The notes beneath the pieces are model-generated. The model had not been told where the DNA came from, made no database searches, and worked only from the letters and a program-made list of their open reading frames with translations. From NCBI RefSeq assembly GCF_010378095.1, contig NZ_WNJL01000035.1, forward strand, positions 1-64,000: 64,000 bases of DNA, in the 5' to 3' direction. The stretch is from Acidithiobacillus ferrianus (GTDB lineage Bacteria > Pseudomonadota > Gammaproteobacteria > Acidithiobacillales > Acidithiobacillaceae). Each line of letters opens with the position of its first letter. The first letter of the stretch is position 1. Both the position numbers and the translations under genes were made by a program. Shown one piece after another: positions 35,714 through 46,200 of this stretch.

Positions 35714-37177
35714 ATGCCGGGAAATGGAGGTATCCGCCTGAAGGTCAGCGTCGGCGAACTCTGGGGCCATGCCGTAGCCAATATCACACCGTCGGCCATG
35801 CCGGCCGTCACGATTGCTTTGGTGGCCATACACGGTGGCTCCTTTACCTGGCTGGCCTATGCCCTCATCGGCGTGCTGATGACCCTGGTGGCCTTGCAGG
35901 TGGGCATTCTGGCCAGACATTTTCCCTCTCCCGGCTCGCTGTTCTTTTATCTGAGCAAGGCCCTGCACCCGGTCTCCGGCATGGTCGCGGGCTTCACCAT
36001 GATGGCCGGGTATTTGGGCGCTTTGGCGGCGGCCCCTCTGCTCGGCGGGCTTTTTGTCGAGCAGGCGCTGCGGTTTTTCTGGCCGGTTTCCGGGGCGGGC
36101 TGGATTGCGGGGATTGGGGCACTCTATCTGCTGGTGGCGTGGCGGCTGGCCCTGCGCGGCATCGAAATCTCCGCGCGCTGGGGACTCTGGGTAGAGATCT
36201 TCTCCATCCTCTGCATCGTCTTCATTGCCACGGCGACGCTCGGGCATTTTGGCTGGCGCGATCCGGCCCAGTGGAATTTCCAGCAGTTACACACCGCACC
36301 ACTGGCGCAGGCGCTGATTCTCTCGCTGCTGGCTTACGGCGGCTTTGAGACGGCGGGAAATCTGGCGGGTGAAACCAGCGCGGCGCGCACCGCCATCCCG
36401 CGCGTCATGGTGCTTTCCGTGCTGATGGTCGGCGGATTTTTCGTCGCCATGGCCTATATCGAGGTGCTGGCTTTTGCCCAGATTCCCACCCCCCTGGGGG
36501 ACAGTGCGGCCCCGCTCAATGCCATCGCTAAGGCCATCGGGCATCCCTGGCTGGGCATTTTCTCCGATCTCGCCATGGCGACGGCGGCATTTTCCGCCAC
36601 CATCGCCACCCTCAACAGCATCTCGCGGATCCTCCATAGCATGGCCGGACACGGGGTCATCCCGCGTTTCTTCCATCACCGGGACTTACGCCACGGCACC
36701 CCGGCGCGAGCATTGCGAGTACTCGCCATCATCGTGCTCATCAGTATGGCGGTGGTTACCCTGTGGAAAATCCCCATATTGTCGGTGGTCGGCACCTTTG
36801 GCACCTTTACCGGGCTGGCCTTTCTGCTGCTATACGGACTGGCCAACATCGCCACACCCTGGTTCCTGTTCCGCCAGCGTCATGCCTGGCGCTGGATCAG
36901 CCTCCTCATCGCCGGCATCAGCCTGCCCCTCCTGGTCAAAGTGATGGCGGTGAGCCTCTGGCCTTTACCGGGCGGAGGTGAAGGAATCGCCACCCTTATG
37001 TCTTGGAACCAGTCCCTGTGGATTGGTACCCTTCGGCTGATCCCCGGAGCGAGGCGGGCAAGACTGGTTGTCACCCAAGGAATCAATCCTGTAATGCAGA
37101 TTAATCGCTCGTCTCACCTTTGCCACCCGTTCGGACGGTATCCAAGGCCTGCCCTGGGCAAGAGCCTGCACAGATAA
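35714..37177 (+). CDS. APC-superfamily amino acid permease, C-terminus probably altered
   Basis: A membrane protein of about 487 residues with ten to twelve spans. It begins KVSVGELWGHAVANITPSAM, and carries a proline-rich loop (LARHFPSPGSLFFYLSKALH) matching the APC helix 2-3 region and, near residue 230, LLAYGGFETAGNLAGETSAA matching the helix 6-7 region. The last 50 or so residues after the final span (PVMQINRSSHLCHPF and onward) look non-native, and an IS110 element starts just downstream, so the natural end may have been replaced. ATG 35714 is chosen because upstream in-frame codons are out of character with the family. It is unrelated in context to the nitrogen cluster permease. Confidence 0.75.
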   Translation: MPGNGGIRLKVSVGELWGHAVANITPSAMPAVTIALVAIHGGSFTWLAYALIGVLMTLVALQVGILARHFPSPGSLFFYLSKALHPVSGMVAGFTMMAGYLGALAAAPLLGGLFVEQALRFFWPVSGAGWIAGIGALYLLVAWRLALRGIEISARWGLWVEIFSILCIVFIATATLGHFGWRDPAQWNFQQLHTAPLAQALILSLLAYGGFETAGNLAGETSAARTAIPRVMVLSVLMVGGFFVAMAYIEVLAFAQIPTPLGDSAAPLNAIAKAIGHPWLGIFSDLAMATAAFSATIATLNSISRILHSMAGHGVIPRFFHHRDLRHGTPARALRVLAIIVLISMAVVTLWKIPILSVVGTFGTFTGLAFLLLYGLANIATPWFLFRQRHAWRWISLLIAGISLPLLVKVMAVSLWPLPGGGEGIATLMSWNQSLWIGTLRLIPGARRARLVVTQGINPVMQINRSSHLCHPFGRYPRPALGKSLHR

Positions 37178-37229
37178 GGTTGAACCGGCATGGTCCGTAG
37201 ATCGCCGTTATCTTTTCAAGGAGGTTGGC

Positions 37230-38198
37230 ATGACTCATCCTACCCTATTCGTTGGCATCGACGTGGCCAAGACCAAATTCGATGTGGCTCTCTTGAACGC
37301 TGAGGGCAAGTATCGCAGTAAGGTCTTCCCCAACACACCCGTTGGACATCAGCAGTTCCTGGAGTGGCTGACCAGGCACGACGCCCAGGAAGCCCATCTT
37401 TGCATGGAGACCACGGGCGTCTACGGGCGGGACCTGGCACGCTTTCTGGCGCAACAGCAGATCCTCATCAGCGTGGTCAACCCGGCCCAGATCCATGCCT
37501 TCGGCAAGACAGAACTGACCCGGGCCAAGATGGACAAGGCCGATGCCCGGCTCATTGCCCGGTATTGCCGGATGCACCGTCCTGCGCCCTGGGTGCCGCC
37601 GGCTGAGGAGATCGCCACCCTCCAGGCCCTGGTTCAACGTCTGGAGGACCTCCTGGCACTGCAAACGATGGAGAACAACCGACTGGAAGCCGCTACAGGG
37701 CCAGCGCGGGAGTCCGTGGAGGCCGTCCTGCAATTTGTTCATCAGCAGATCGAGATGCTACGCCTGCAGATCGAGATCCATATCGATAAACACCCCGATC
37801 TCAAAAACCAACAGGAGTTGCTGTCCAGTATCCCTGGTATTGGGGACAACACGGCCGCCACCTTGCTGGCCTTTCTTAGCCCCTTGGAGCGGTTCCACTC
37901 TGCCAAACAGGTGGTTGCCTATGCCGGCCTCAATCCCCGCATTCGCCAGTCGGGTCAATGGGCAGGAAAGACCCCTATCGCCAAGGCGGGGAATGCTTTG
38001 TTGCGCAAATCCCTCTACCTGCCGGCAGTGGTCGCCAAGCGGCACAACCCCATCATCGCATCCTTTTGCGACCGGCTATTGGCCCGAGGCAAACGCCCCA
38101 TGCAAGTGGTGGTCGCCGCCATGCGCAAGCTCCTGCATCTGGCTTTCGGCGTCCTCAAGTCGGGGAAACCGTTTAACCCCAAATTGGGAGTTGCATAA
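37230..38198 (+). CDS. IS110-family transposase, apparently intact
   Basis: A 322-residue IS110-type enzyme. The N-terminal DEDD domain shows FVGIDVAKTKFDVALL (Asp), CMETTGVYGRDLARFL (Glu) and RAKMDKADARLIARYCRMHR (Asp-Asp). The C-terminal transposase_20 domain has SIPGIGDNTAATLLAFL and VVAYAGLNPRIRQSG, with the conserved Ser in KAGNALLRKSLYLPA. An AAGGAGG box precedes the start. These elements have no clear terminal repeats, so the boundaries (roughly 37.1 to 38.2 kb) are not resolved. It probably truncated the permease gene upstream. Confidence 0.9.
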   Translation: MTHPTLFVGIDVAKTKFDVALLNAEGKYRSKVFPNTPVGHQQFLEWLTRHDAQEAHLCMETTGVYGRDLARFLAQQQILISVVNPAQIHAFGKTELTRAKMDKADARLIARYCRMHRPAPWVPPAEEIATLQALVQRLEDLLALQTMENNRLEAATGPARESVEAVLQFVHQQIEMLRLQIEIHIDKHPDLKNQQELLSSIPGIGDNTAATLLAFLSPLERFHSAKQVVAYAGLNPRIRQSGQWAGKTPIAKAGNALLRKSLYLPAVVAKRHNPIIASFCDRLLARGKRPMQVVVAAMRKLLHLAFGVLKSGKPFNPKLGVA

Positions 38199-38221
38199 CG
38201 CCGTCCAAGACGGTATCTGCA

Positions 38222-38809
38222 TTACTGGCGCAAGCGATTTACGGAAGCGGCAGAACCGCAGCCCATGACCCCTGGGATCGAGCGGTTTTTGCCAATGACT
38301 TTGTCACCAACCCGGTCGGTGATTTTGCCGGTGGAGAGTAAGTAACTCAGCGGCGTTGTATCTCTGATTTTTCCTATGGTACGCCCAGCCAGCGTAGCCC
38401 GCCCATTTGGGAGTAAAGCTGCTTGAGCATGCTTGTAATGCAGAACCATAGTGTATGTAGTTGGCGGCTCTACATTCTTGATCGGGACATATCGCATCGA
38501 AGGTCGGCTAACCGCCTCGCAGATGGCCTCGGCATCAGCCGCATCATTCTTGTTGCTCTTCACATAGGGTTTTACGAACTGGGGCGCCATCAGCTTGACC
38601 GTGTGTCCCAAGGATTCCAGTTTGCGTGCCCAATGATGCGCGCTGCCGCACGCTTCCATGCCAATCAGACACGGCGGGAGATTCGCAAAGAACGTCGCCA
38701 CCCGGTCGCGACGGAACTGCTTGCGAAGGATAACCTTGCTCCGGGAGTCCACGGCGTGCATCTGAAACACGTTCTTCGCCAAATCTATGCCAATCATCTT
38801 AATCTCCAT
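38222..38809 (-). pseudogene. IS1111-type transposase N-terminal fragment
   Basis: The first 100 or so residues are a normal IS1111 start: MIGIDLAKNVFQMHAVDSRS, PPCLIGMEACGSAHHWARKL and VKPYVKSNKNDAADAEAICE with the DEDD-domain acids. After MRYVPIKNVE the sequence leaves the family, and the rest (to 38222) looks like non-coding IS DNA read through. The transposase_20 domain is missing, so this is an internal-deletion derivative. The ATG at 38809 is the family start. Confidence 0.75.
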
Positions 38810-38999
38810 TTGCAGGCTCCTATTGCTCGCGTGGTGAGGAAAACCCTCACGCTGGCACATCCAGGCCGTTATAGGGTGGGGACGTCCATCCCATTGCTTA
38901 CTGTCGATGGTCGAGCGTGCCGATCCTGTTCGGCAGATCGATTGAAGGCAATGTCAGTTTGCCTTACCATTCTGGCTTTAAGGTTTCTGAGGAGGCTCA

Positions 39000-39149
39000 A
39001 TGAGCACACTGACCGTGACAGCTAAGGGACAAGTGACCCTACGAAGGGATGTTCTGCGGCATCTTGGTGTTCACCCTGGCGAGAAAATCACCGTCGATAA
39101 GCTACCCGACGGAACGCCCGATTCAGGCAGCGACATTGATATGCCGTAA
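39000..39149 (+). pseudogene. AbrB-type antitoxin, truncated
   Basis: A 49-codon frame with a strong GGAGG box. MSTLTVTAKGQVTLRRDVLR and HLGVHPGEKITVDKLPDG form a swapped-hairpin AbrB/SpoVT domain. The family normally continues with a further 25 or so residues that contact the toxin. Here the sequence switches at about 39117 to unrelated DNA that is the end of the opposing DUF2283 gene. The DNA-binding half may still fold, but no partner toxin gene follows. Confidence 0.75.
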
Positions 39150-39404
39150 GGTATCCGCGCCGCCTTTTTTCGAGGCATCCAGTATCTCTATGCCGACGAG
39201 GTTGCCGTCTTTGTCGTAATCCAGGACGACACCATCGGCCACTTCTTCACTTTCCTCGATGGGCGCCGACGTCAGTTCCAGGTATACCGCATCCGCCTCT
39301 CTATCCACTCGCACTAACATGGTGCCCTCCTGCTCGATCCATTCCATTTTGATGCCGCGCCGCTGTACCGCGAAGGCCGCATGCTCCGTCAGGGTCAAAT
39401 CCAT
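39123..39404 (-). CDS. DUF4258-DUF2283 fusion protein
   Basis: A 93-residue protein. The first 25 residues (LTEHAAFAVQRRGIKMEWIE) match the start of DUF4258 proteins, toxin-like RelE-superfamily members. From MLVRVDREADAVYLELTSAP through DYDKDGNLVGIEILDASKKG is a complete DUF2283 domain, the usual small partner encoded next door. The junction is exactly at the Met that would start a free-standing DUF2283 protein. This suggests that a deletion removed most of the toxin-like gene and fused its start to the partner. Function is unknown; toxin-antitoxin origin is inference. Confidence 0.7.
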   Translation of the reverse strand: MDLTLTEHAAFAVQRRGIKMEWIEQEGTMLVRVDREADAVYLELTSAPIEESEEVADGVVLDYDKDGNLVGIEILDASKKGGADTLRHINVAA

Positions 39405-39408
39405 GTTT

Positions 39409-39515
39409 TCAGCCCAGCAACTTCGCCAAATCCTCCGCCCGCAAATGAGTATAGCGCTTCAGCATCTGCAAAGTCTTGTGGCCGGTGATGGCCGCCACCT
39501 GCATGGGGCGCCAAG
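39409..39515 (-). pseudogene. Tyrosine-recombinase (integrase) C-terminal tail
   Basis: The frame ending with TGA at 39409-39411 reads WRPMQVAAITGHKTLQMLKR and then YTHLRAEDLAKLLG. This is the end of a phage-type integrase, with the conserved G-H-K motif and the nucleophilic Tyr in KRYTHL. Everything upstream is missing. It marks the former end of an integrated element. Confidence 0.75.
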
Positions 39516-39769
39516 CACCCTATCATCGCGATGAATTCCGATCACGAGAAGACCCAGGCGATAGCCGCGCTCAAGCGCGACTCCTCGCGGCCAGTCGGCG
39601 AAATTAGTTCATGCTCATCAGTAGCCCGCCTCTTTCTGATGCCGGAATGCCAAGACATATGTGACGATTACTTGTGGCACTCTGGCACCGCCTGTGGTTG
39701 CACTCTCGGATGGTGATTTTGTAGAAGCGTTCTATCAGCGTCTTTCTATGTCCGGTAACCTCCTGCACG
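39516..39769. other. Intergenic scar, nothing recognised
   Basis: About 250 bp between the integrase tail and the toxin gene. Short frames on both strands (39531-39716 plus, 39604-39789 minus) show no domain, good start or family resemblance. Given its neighbours it is probably a patchwork of truncated genes. Confidence 0.4.
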
Positions 39770-40168
39770 TCATCGAATAACGGTGACATGAACTCCTGGC
39801 ACTTTCGCCCAGATCCGGTCTGCGGTCAGTATCGGAATGCTCAAACGTTTTCCGAGCGCCAGACAGGCCCGATCAGCCAGCGATAACCCAAAGGGTCTGG
39901 TCAACGGCCGAAGTCGTGCAATCTCCATGCTGTCCTCGATGGTCAGGGGCAGCACGTCCAGGATATTCCCCAGAATGCCGCGCTTTTCTAGCTCAGCGGT
40001 TAGTGTTTCCGGGGCAATGCCGGTTTCCATGGCTTTTGACAGGACTTCCGCCCAGTTCACCGTGCCGATGGCGCTCCCCACGGCGAGCGATTTTTCCACG
40101 GCCTCCGCACCCGGCTCTTCGTTGAGATAGGCCAGCAAAGCCGAGGCGTCGAGTACCGATTTATTCAT
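39770..40168 (-). CDS. PIN-domain toxin (VapC family)
   Basis: A 132-residue PIN-domain ribonuclease. The acidic quartet is visible: Asp in KSVLDASALLAYLNEEPG, Glu in GTVNWAEVLSKAME, Asp in PFGLSLADRACLALG and Asp in IPILTADRIWAKV. VapC toxins cleave tRNA or rRNA and are held inactive by the cognate antitoxin. The start overlaps the AbrB-type antitoxin gene upstream by eight bases, the usual translationally coupled order. Length is typical and all catalytic residues are present. Confidence 0.88.
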   Translation of the reverse strand: MNKSVLDASALLAYLNEEPGAEAVEKSLAVGSAIGTVNWAEVLSKAMETGIAPETLTAELEKRGILGNILDVLPLTIEDSMEIARLRPLTRPFGLSLADRACLALGKRLSIPILTADRIWAKVPGVHVTVIR

Positions 40169-40427
40169 GTTCCGCTTCGATGCGTCGTTCAGCGATCAAC
40201 TCATCCGCCAGGTGCCGATCCCTCGTGGTATCAGGAGCCAATTCACGTAATAGGCCGCGGCCCCTGCGAGCCGATTCTCCAGGGCTGATCAAGCGCAGCA
40301 TCCCATCTTCGCGCATCGCCATGATCAACGTGCTTCCCTGTTCAATGCCCAGTTGGTGACGAATGCCGACGGGCAGTACCAGACGCCCGCGCTGGTCCAC
40401 ATGAACGGTGTATTGATGGGTATCCAT
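40161..40427 (-). CDS. AbrB/SpoVT-type antitoxin (VapB-like)
   Basis: An 88-residue protein. The N-terminal swapped-hairpin domain (YTVHVDQRGRLVLPVGIRHQ, then LGIEQGSTLIM) binds DNA; the charged C-terminal half (RDRHLADELIAERRIEAEHE) would wrap around the PIN toxin. It is the first gene of the pair and expected to autoregulate the operon. The ATG is followed by the typical short lead-in before the hairpin. Confidence 0.85.
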   Translation of the reverse strand: MDTHQYTVHVDQRGRLVLPVGIRHQLGIEQGSTLIMAMREDGMLRLISPGESARRGRGLLRELAPDTTRDRHLADELIAERRIEAEHE

Positions 40428-40676
40428 ATATATTCCCCCTCATTATGTCAGACCCATTTTATCCATGTTGCCCTCCAGAAGGGAAGCCTTCCTCCTGGAG
40501 GTGGGGTTTAGGCGCAGAGAACGAAAAACCCCGTTAAGGCGATTTGCCCGCAACATAGTGATGGGGGCGTGCTTGGCTTCATAGGCTTGGACCAGCGTGG
40601 CCAGAATGTCCAGGCGATCTCCTTCCCTTGACCGCGGCCGGGAGATTGCTCCTTCATGTGATCACGTCTACAATAG

Positions 40677-40951
<275 letters not shown>

Positions 40952-40952
<1 letters not shown>

Positions 40953-41389
40953 TGGTCTATCTGGACACCAGCTTCATTGCGCCGTTGTTCATTGCGGAGG
41001 ACACCAGCGATGCGGTCGAAAGCCATCTGCGGCATCTCGATGGCACTCTGGCCACGTCAGACTGGACGCGCGTAGAGTTTGCCAGTCTGTTGGCGCGCAG
41101 GGTGCGGATGAAAGAATTGGACATCGCGCAGGCCGATGCAATCCGCGAGGTCTTTGCGACCACCCTGTTGAGTTCTTTTCAAATGCTGGCGCTCAGCTCC
41201 GCGGATTGCGCGGTAGCGGTGCAACTGCTCCATGATCCGGCCACGGGATTACGGGCAGGAGACGCGCTTCATTTGGGCGTCGTCCATAATCACCGGCGTC
41301 CCCAGTTGTTGTCATTGGATCAGGGCATGGTGAACGCCGCGCGGCTATTGGATTTTCCTGCCAGCACCGGCATTACGATAGAACGATGA
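40952..41389 (+). CDS. PIN-domain toxin (VapC family), second pair
   Basis: A 145-residue PIN-domain ribonuclease. The catalytic acids are Asp in MVYLDTSFIAPLFIAED, Glu in DWTRVEFASLLARRV, Asp in GLRAGDALHLGVV and Asp in LLSLDQGMVNAARLL. It is translationally coupled to the Phd-type antitoxin (TGATG). It is not closely similar to the PIN toxin at 39.8-40.2 kb, which has a different antitoxin class, so the two pairs were acquired separately. Confidence 0.88.
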
Positions 41390-41502
41390 GACGTGTAGCT
41401 GCCGCGCGTGCGCTGATTTGCCGGTCGTCGTTTTCCGGTTGCATTTTGCATTTTGCATTTTTAATGCATACAGTCAGAGCCGTTAATGTACCTCTGGAGG
41501 GC

Positions 41503-41616
41503 ATGATGAATGCGACACAGCTTAGGGCGAATCTTTTTGTGGTGCTACGTCGGGTACTCAGTACCGGCCAGCCGGAAGAACTGGTGTCTCCTATGGCCTT
41601 GCTGGAGGTTCAGTAG
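41503..41616 (+). pseudogene. Truncated Phd-like antitoxin remnant
   Basis: After a GGAGG box and two ATG codons the frame reads MNATQLRANLFVVLRRVLST and GQPEELVSPM before ending. This resembles the first 30 residues of Phd-like antitoxins (N-A-x-x-L-R-x-x-L-x-x-x-L-x-x-V). No toxin follows. Upstream, GCATTTT repeats and an ATGCAT core may be the old operator. It marks the boundary to the polysaccharide locus. Confidence 0.45.
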
Positions 41617-41654
41617 CAGTATTACCCTCACACCGTTTGGTAGCGATCACCCCT

Positions 41655-43220
41655 ATGCAAAATTCAACCAAAAACCGGCGCGTCCTCATGGAAATGCGCC
41701 CCGCCCTGGACGGCTTCTATGGTATTCCTCAGGAAACCCGTCTGTTGTTCGGCGCGCTGGCCACATTGCCGGCGCTGGAACTGTCTGGCCTGCTGCAGAT
41801 GTCCAAGCGCGGCGTGCGCGGTGGCGTGTATGGGGGGGCGGCGCTGTCCGAAGCGGAGCGCGTGCATCGCTTTGCGCGGGTGGTGGTGTCTCTCAAGGGC
41901 CGTAGCGCGCTGGACTGGAAAGGCGACGTCATAGAGTGGCTGGACAATCTCTGGCAGACTTGGCGCTTGCGTTACGCGGCGTGGACCGGGCTGGGGCGGA
42001 TTCCCCTGGGCCACTTCGAGACCCGTTATTTCCGCGATTTTGTTTGGCAGGAACTCTACGGCCGGAGCCTGCCCGCCGCCGACCGGGAGCAGGTGCTGCG
42101 CAGTGATTACCGGGTCTGTGCCTATCCGTGGCGGCGCATGCATCTGGTGGGCATCGAACGGGCGCAGGTGTTGTCGCATTCCCGTTATCCGCTGCTGGAT
42201 ACCCGCGGGCTGGATGTGTTTGTCGCCCAGACCCCTTTTCCGGGGCGGGTGAGTCCGGGTACGGCCCTGGTGGTGCATTACCACGACGCCATTCCGGTGC
42301 TGATGCCGCATACCATCTCCGACCGTGCCTTTCACCAGGCCAGCCATTTTCAGGCCATGGCCGCCAATGTGCGCTCCGGCGCCCGCTTCGTCTGCGTGTC
42401 GGACGCCACCCGCCGCGATCTGTTGAGTCTCTTCCCCGAGGCGGAACCCCTGGCCCACACCATCCACAACATGCTGCCCGCGCACTACCATCCGGCGGAA
42501 CCGGAGCCGGAACGGATACCGGACATCGTCCGCCGTCATTTACACGGGGAGTACGAAGGAAAGGTGCGCGGTGCGAAGAAGGGCAAGACCAAGGTCTATC
42601 GCCTGTTCCGCGCGTTCGGCAACGAGGAGGAAAAGACGGCTTTTTATGCCCGCGCCTTTGGGCCGGACAGCCGCTTCGTCCTCATGGTCTCCACCATCGA
42701 GCCGCGTAAAAATCATGCCCGTCTGGTGGAAGCCTGGGAGGCCCTGCGCAGCGCCGCGGACCCCGATCTCAAGCTGGTATTGGTGGGCCATATCGGCTGG
42801 GACTATCAGACCGCCCTGGAGACCTTTTTGCCGTGGATCGAGCAGGGCAGCCTCTTTCTGCTCCACGGCGTTCCCGCCGGTGCCCTGCGCCTGCTCTACC
42901 GGCAGGCCGTGGTGACGGTCTGTCCCAGCGTCGGCGAGGGTTTCGACTTTTCCGGTGCGGAGGCCATGCGCTGCGGTGGCGTGGTCGCCGCCTCCGACAT
43001 TCCGGTGCACCGTGAAGTCTACGGCGATGCCGCCCGCTACTTCGACCCCTACGATACCGCCAGCGTCGTCGATGCGCTACGCGGGATGATATATGGCCCC
43101 GATGCGAAGACCGTACAATCCCACCTGCGCGCGGCAGGTCTGCAGCAAAGTGCCCGCTATCTGCCGGAGCGGATATTGCCGCAGTGGGAGGCATTTTTGC
43201 GGGGAGTGGAGGAAAAATAA
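41655..43220 (+). CDS. GT4-family glycosyltransferase
   Basis: A 521-residue retaining glycosyltransferase of the GT-B fold. The N-terminal half has VLMEMRPALDGFYGIPQETR and VVHYHDAIPVLMPHTISDRA with an SDATRRDLL segment. The C-terminal half shows VLMVSTIEPRKNHARLVEAW, LVGHIGWDYQTALETF and the nucleotide-sugar site SVGEGFDFSGAEAMRCGGVV, followed by ASDIPVHREVYGD. It converges tail to tail with the giant glycosyltransferase gene, and probably acts on the same glycan. An in-frame TTG six codons upstream is an alternative start. Confidence 0.85.
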   Translation: MQNSTKNRRVLMEMRPALDGFYGIPQETRLLFGALATLPALELSGLLQMSKRGVRGGVYGGAALSEAERVHRFARVVVSLKGRSALDWKGDVIEWLDNLWQTWRLRYAAWTGLGRIPLGHFETRYFRDFVWQELYGRSLPAADREQVLRSDYRVCAYPWRRMHLVGIERAQVLSHSRYPLLDTRGLDVFVAQTPFPGRVSPGTALVVHYHDAIPVLMPHTISDRAFHQASHFQAMAANVRSGARFVCVSDATRRDLLSLFPEAEPLAHTIHNMLPAHYHPAEPEPERIPDIVRRHLHGEYEGKVRGAKKGKTKVYRLFRAFGNEEEKTAFYARAFGPDSRFVLMVSTIEPRKNHARLVEAWEALRSAADPDLKLVLVGHIGWDYQTALETFLPWIEQGSLFLLHGVPAGALRLLYRQAVVTVCPSVGEGFDFSGAEAMRCGGVVAASDIPVHREVYGDAARYFDPYDTASVVDALRGMIYGPDAKTVQSHLRAAGLQQSARYLPERILPQWEAFLRGVEEK

Positions 43221-43260
43221 ATGCACCGGTGACCACCCGGAAACCCTCCACCTCCCGCCA

Positions 43261-46200
43261 TCATCCGGAATGTTCCTCCAGGGTAATTCCATCCATGCGC
43301 ATGGCAAAACCGCCCGCCACATAAACCCGCACTTCCACGTCTTCGACATAAGTCGGCAGTTCAAAGGCCACGCGACCCAATGCGTAGACCGCATCGGAGG
43401 GCGTCGCGTATATGGCCTGACGCACCACCAGGTTGTCGCCTTTATTCCACGACACATCCATCCAGCAGTCGTGCAAGTCCCTCGGCGCCGCGCCGTAGAC
43501 GGTGGCGGCATAGCGCCCCTTTGGAAGCCCTACATACGGGCCAAAAAGCAGAAGTCCTTCTTCCCCGGTGGCATATACGCTCCGATCCACCGGATAACCC
43601 ACCCTCGACGCCATTCTGGGATGTGTCGCCCAGTATCGGTGCGTCAAGACGGCGGGCTTCCGCTGACGTCGTCTGACCCGTGCGGTGGCGCTGGGCACGG
43701 TGGTCGCGCGGATGAGGGAATCCTCCTTATGCAGTTCCACCATACCGATGCGCAAGTCGCTGAAATCGCTCACCAACACCCGCGCCTCCAACCCCCTGCA
43801 GGATTGCGTCAAGGTAAACCGAAGCGCCGCCAGCACGCTTTCCCGTCCATCCCCTGGCGCTTCCAGGGACTGTTCCACCAATACCGTGTTGCCGCCATCC
43901 AGGCAGATGTCGGCCATGGCGTCGGCCAATCCGAACCTGCCCACGCTACCGTGTACTTCCATCACATAGCTCCCCGCTTCGAGATCGAGATAGGGGCCGT
44001 ACATCAGATAACCCTTTCGCCCCGTGCTCACCAGTTGCGTGCCTTCGCGCCTGCCCGCGATGGTCAACAGATGCCTATCCGAGCCCCAGTAGCGGGCCAA
44101 GAGCGTATCGTCTTTCACGGGCTCCCAGTGATCCTGCCACTGGTCCTCGAGGATCATGGCCAGCATGATCTGGGCGCTTTCCTCCCCGCTCATCCAGCGC
44201 AGGGCATCGCATTCCGGCGATGGGTCTGGTTCGCGCGACTTCAGCCATTGGCGCACGGCGCACGCGATATCCGTGGGCGCCAGACCCGAGAAATAGCGGG
44301 CGTACGCCCCCGCCGCCTCGCGAAAAACCGGAATATCGCGGGCAAGGATGGGCAATTTTCGTCGCATGGCCTCGACCAAGGACAGGCCATAGCCGTCATC
44401 CAACGCGGCGGCGATGAGGCAGATACCCTCGGCGTAGAGTGGCTCCAGTACGCGCTCATCGGCGTCCTCCACCCAAAACAGGTGCCGCTCTCGCAGAGGA
44501 TGGGTGCGCAGGCGTTGCACCAACTCGTCCACGAACTGTCCCTGTCTGCCGGCGATGATCAGATTGACCGGCTCCCCCTGGTGCCACAACAGTTCAAACG
44601 CCGCCAGCGCTTGCGCGTGCGCTTTGCGCGGCTCCAGCGTGCCGGCCATCAGAAAAGCGGGGTAACGCAGCATGGCGGCGTACTGCATGGCCTGCAACGT
44701 ATCACGATGCAACGGTTTTTCCGCCACCCTCCGCTCCCTCCCGTCCACCCCCAACCGCACCCAGCCGAGGCGCAGGGTGTGCCCCTCTCCGGGGCCGAAC
44801 AGGCCCAGCCACCGTTTCAGATTCGCCGCAACCGCGGCCGAGACGCACAACACGCCATCGCCCACGGAGGCGAGCGTCTGCAGCCAGCGACTGTATTCCT
44901 CCATGCCCGACTCGGGGCATTCGGGCAACATCACGGGAAAAAGATCATGCACGGTAAAAACCATCTTGACGCCACACAGGCGCAGCGCATTCAAGGCATG
45001 CTGATGATGGACCACCAACTCGGGCTGGGAATCCAGCCCCCAGAACACGTCGCCCGCCTGCGCAAAAATCGGCGCATCGTCCAACGGCAAGTCGCCCAGT
45101 CCCAGAAAATGCGCGGTGAACCGCCGCGCATAACAATAGCCTCGCTCGGCGGTGGCATATATCGGCTTCGCCCGAAAACCGGCGAAGGATTCGTTGAGCA
45201 AAGCCTGTAGCACAGTGCGCGTTACGCGATGTCTGCCCGTTTTGGCATCACTCTGGAGAAACGCCGAAATATCCACCAGGATTTGCCGATAGGTCGAACG
45301 CTCCGGCGGGTAGAGGATCGCCATGCGCTCGGCCAGCGTGGATAAATCCGCGAGGTTTTGCGGCGGGTCGAGCTGGCACATTTCGTGGATCAATCCCAGC
45401 GCGCCCTGCTCGGCTCGGGCGTAGAACCCCTCGATGGCCTGGACGTATTGCCCGGCACAGGTGCTGGGCGCGTGGTGCGCGCGGATATGCGCCGCTGCAC
45501 GATCGCCCAGCGTCCGGCGCAACACGGGATCGGCCTGAAAGCGCTCCAGTTGCGTGCGGAGAGCCTCCGCACCGAAGTCGTCCGGCAACATGCACACCGC
45601 ATCTTTCGGCAAATCCGCCATGCACCCGTTGGCGTTGACGATGGTGGGCAAGCCGTAATTCATGCAGTCCAGCACGGCGGCCGAGGTTTCGCCGCGCGAG
45701 AGGGTGCGCAACTGCACGGCGAGATCCGCCGCCGCCAGATAACGTTCATAGGTGGCTTCGTCCACCCATCCGGTGATGCTGATCCGTCCGGGATGGCCAT
45801 CGGCCCATTGCTGGATGTTCTCGCCATACGCATCCCCCGCCGACTTCCCGACAAAAACCAATTTGCAGCACGGGTCGCGCGCAAGACTGGACATCAGCCA
45901 TGCCTCGATCAAGCGGTGATTGAGTTTCGGTTGCGCGACGATGCCAAAAGTGCAGACCAGAAACACCTCGTCCCCCAGTCCGAGTTCAGCACGCGCCTGC
46001 GATCGCTGCCTCGCCACCGGGGGCGTACGCAGCAGCGGAATGCAGGCCCACGCATCGGCGAAACCGGGGGCATACCATTCATTCGCCATGCGTCGCGAAA
46101 AATCCGAATGCACGATGACCCCCACGGCACGTTCCAGTACGGCCAGATTGCAGGGCCATTTGAAAATGACGTCCGCCGCATCTCCTTCTATTTCGCAACG

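Noticed and set aside
43093..45210. Long open frame on the plus strand (705 codons)
   Set aside because: It lies antisense to the giant glycosyltransferase gene, shows no domain, and reflects the codon bias of the real gene on the other strand.
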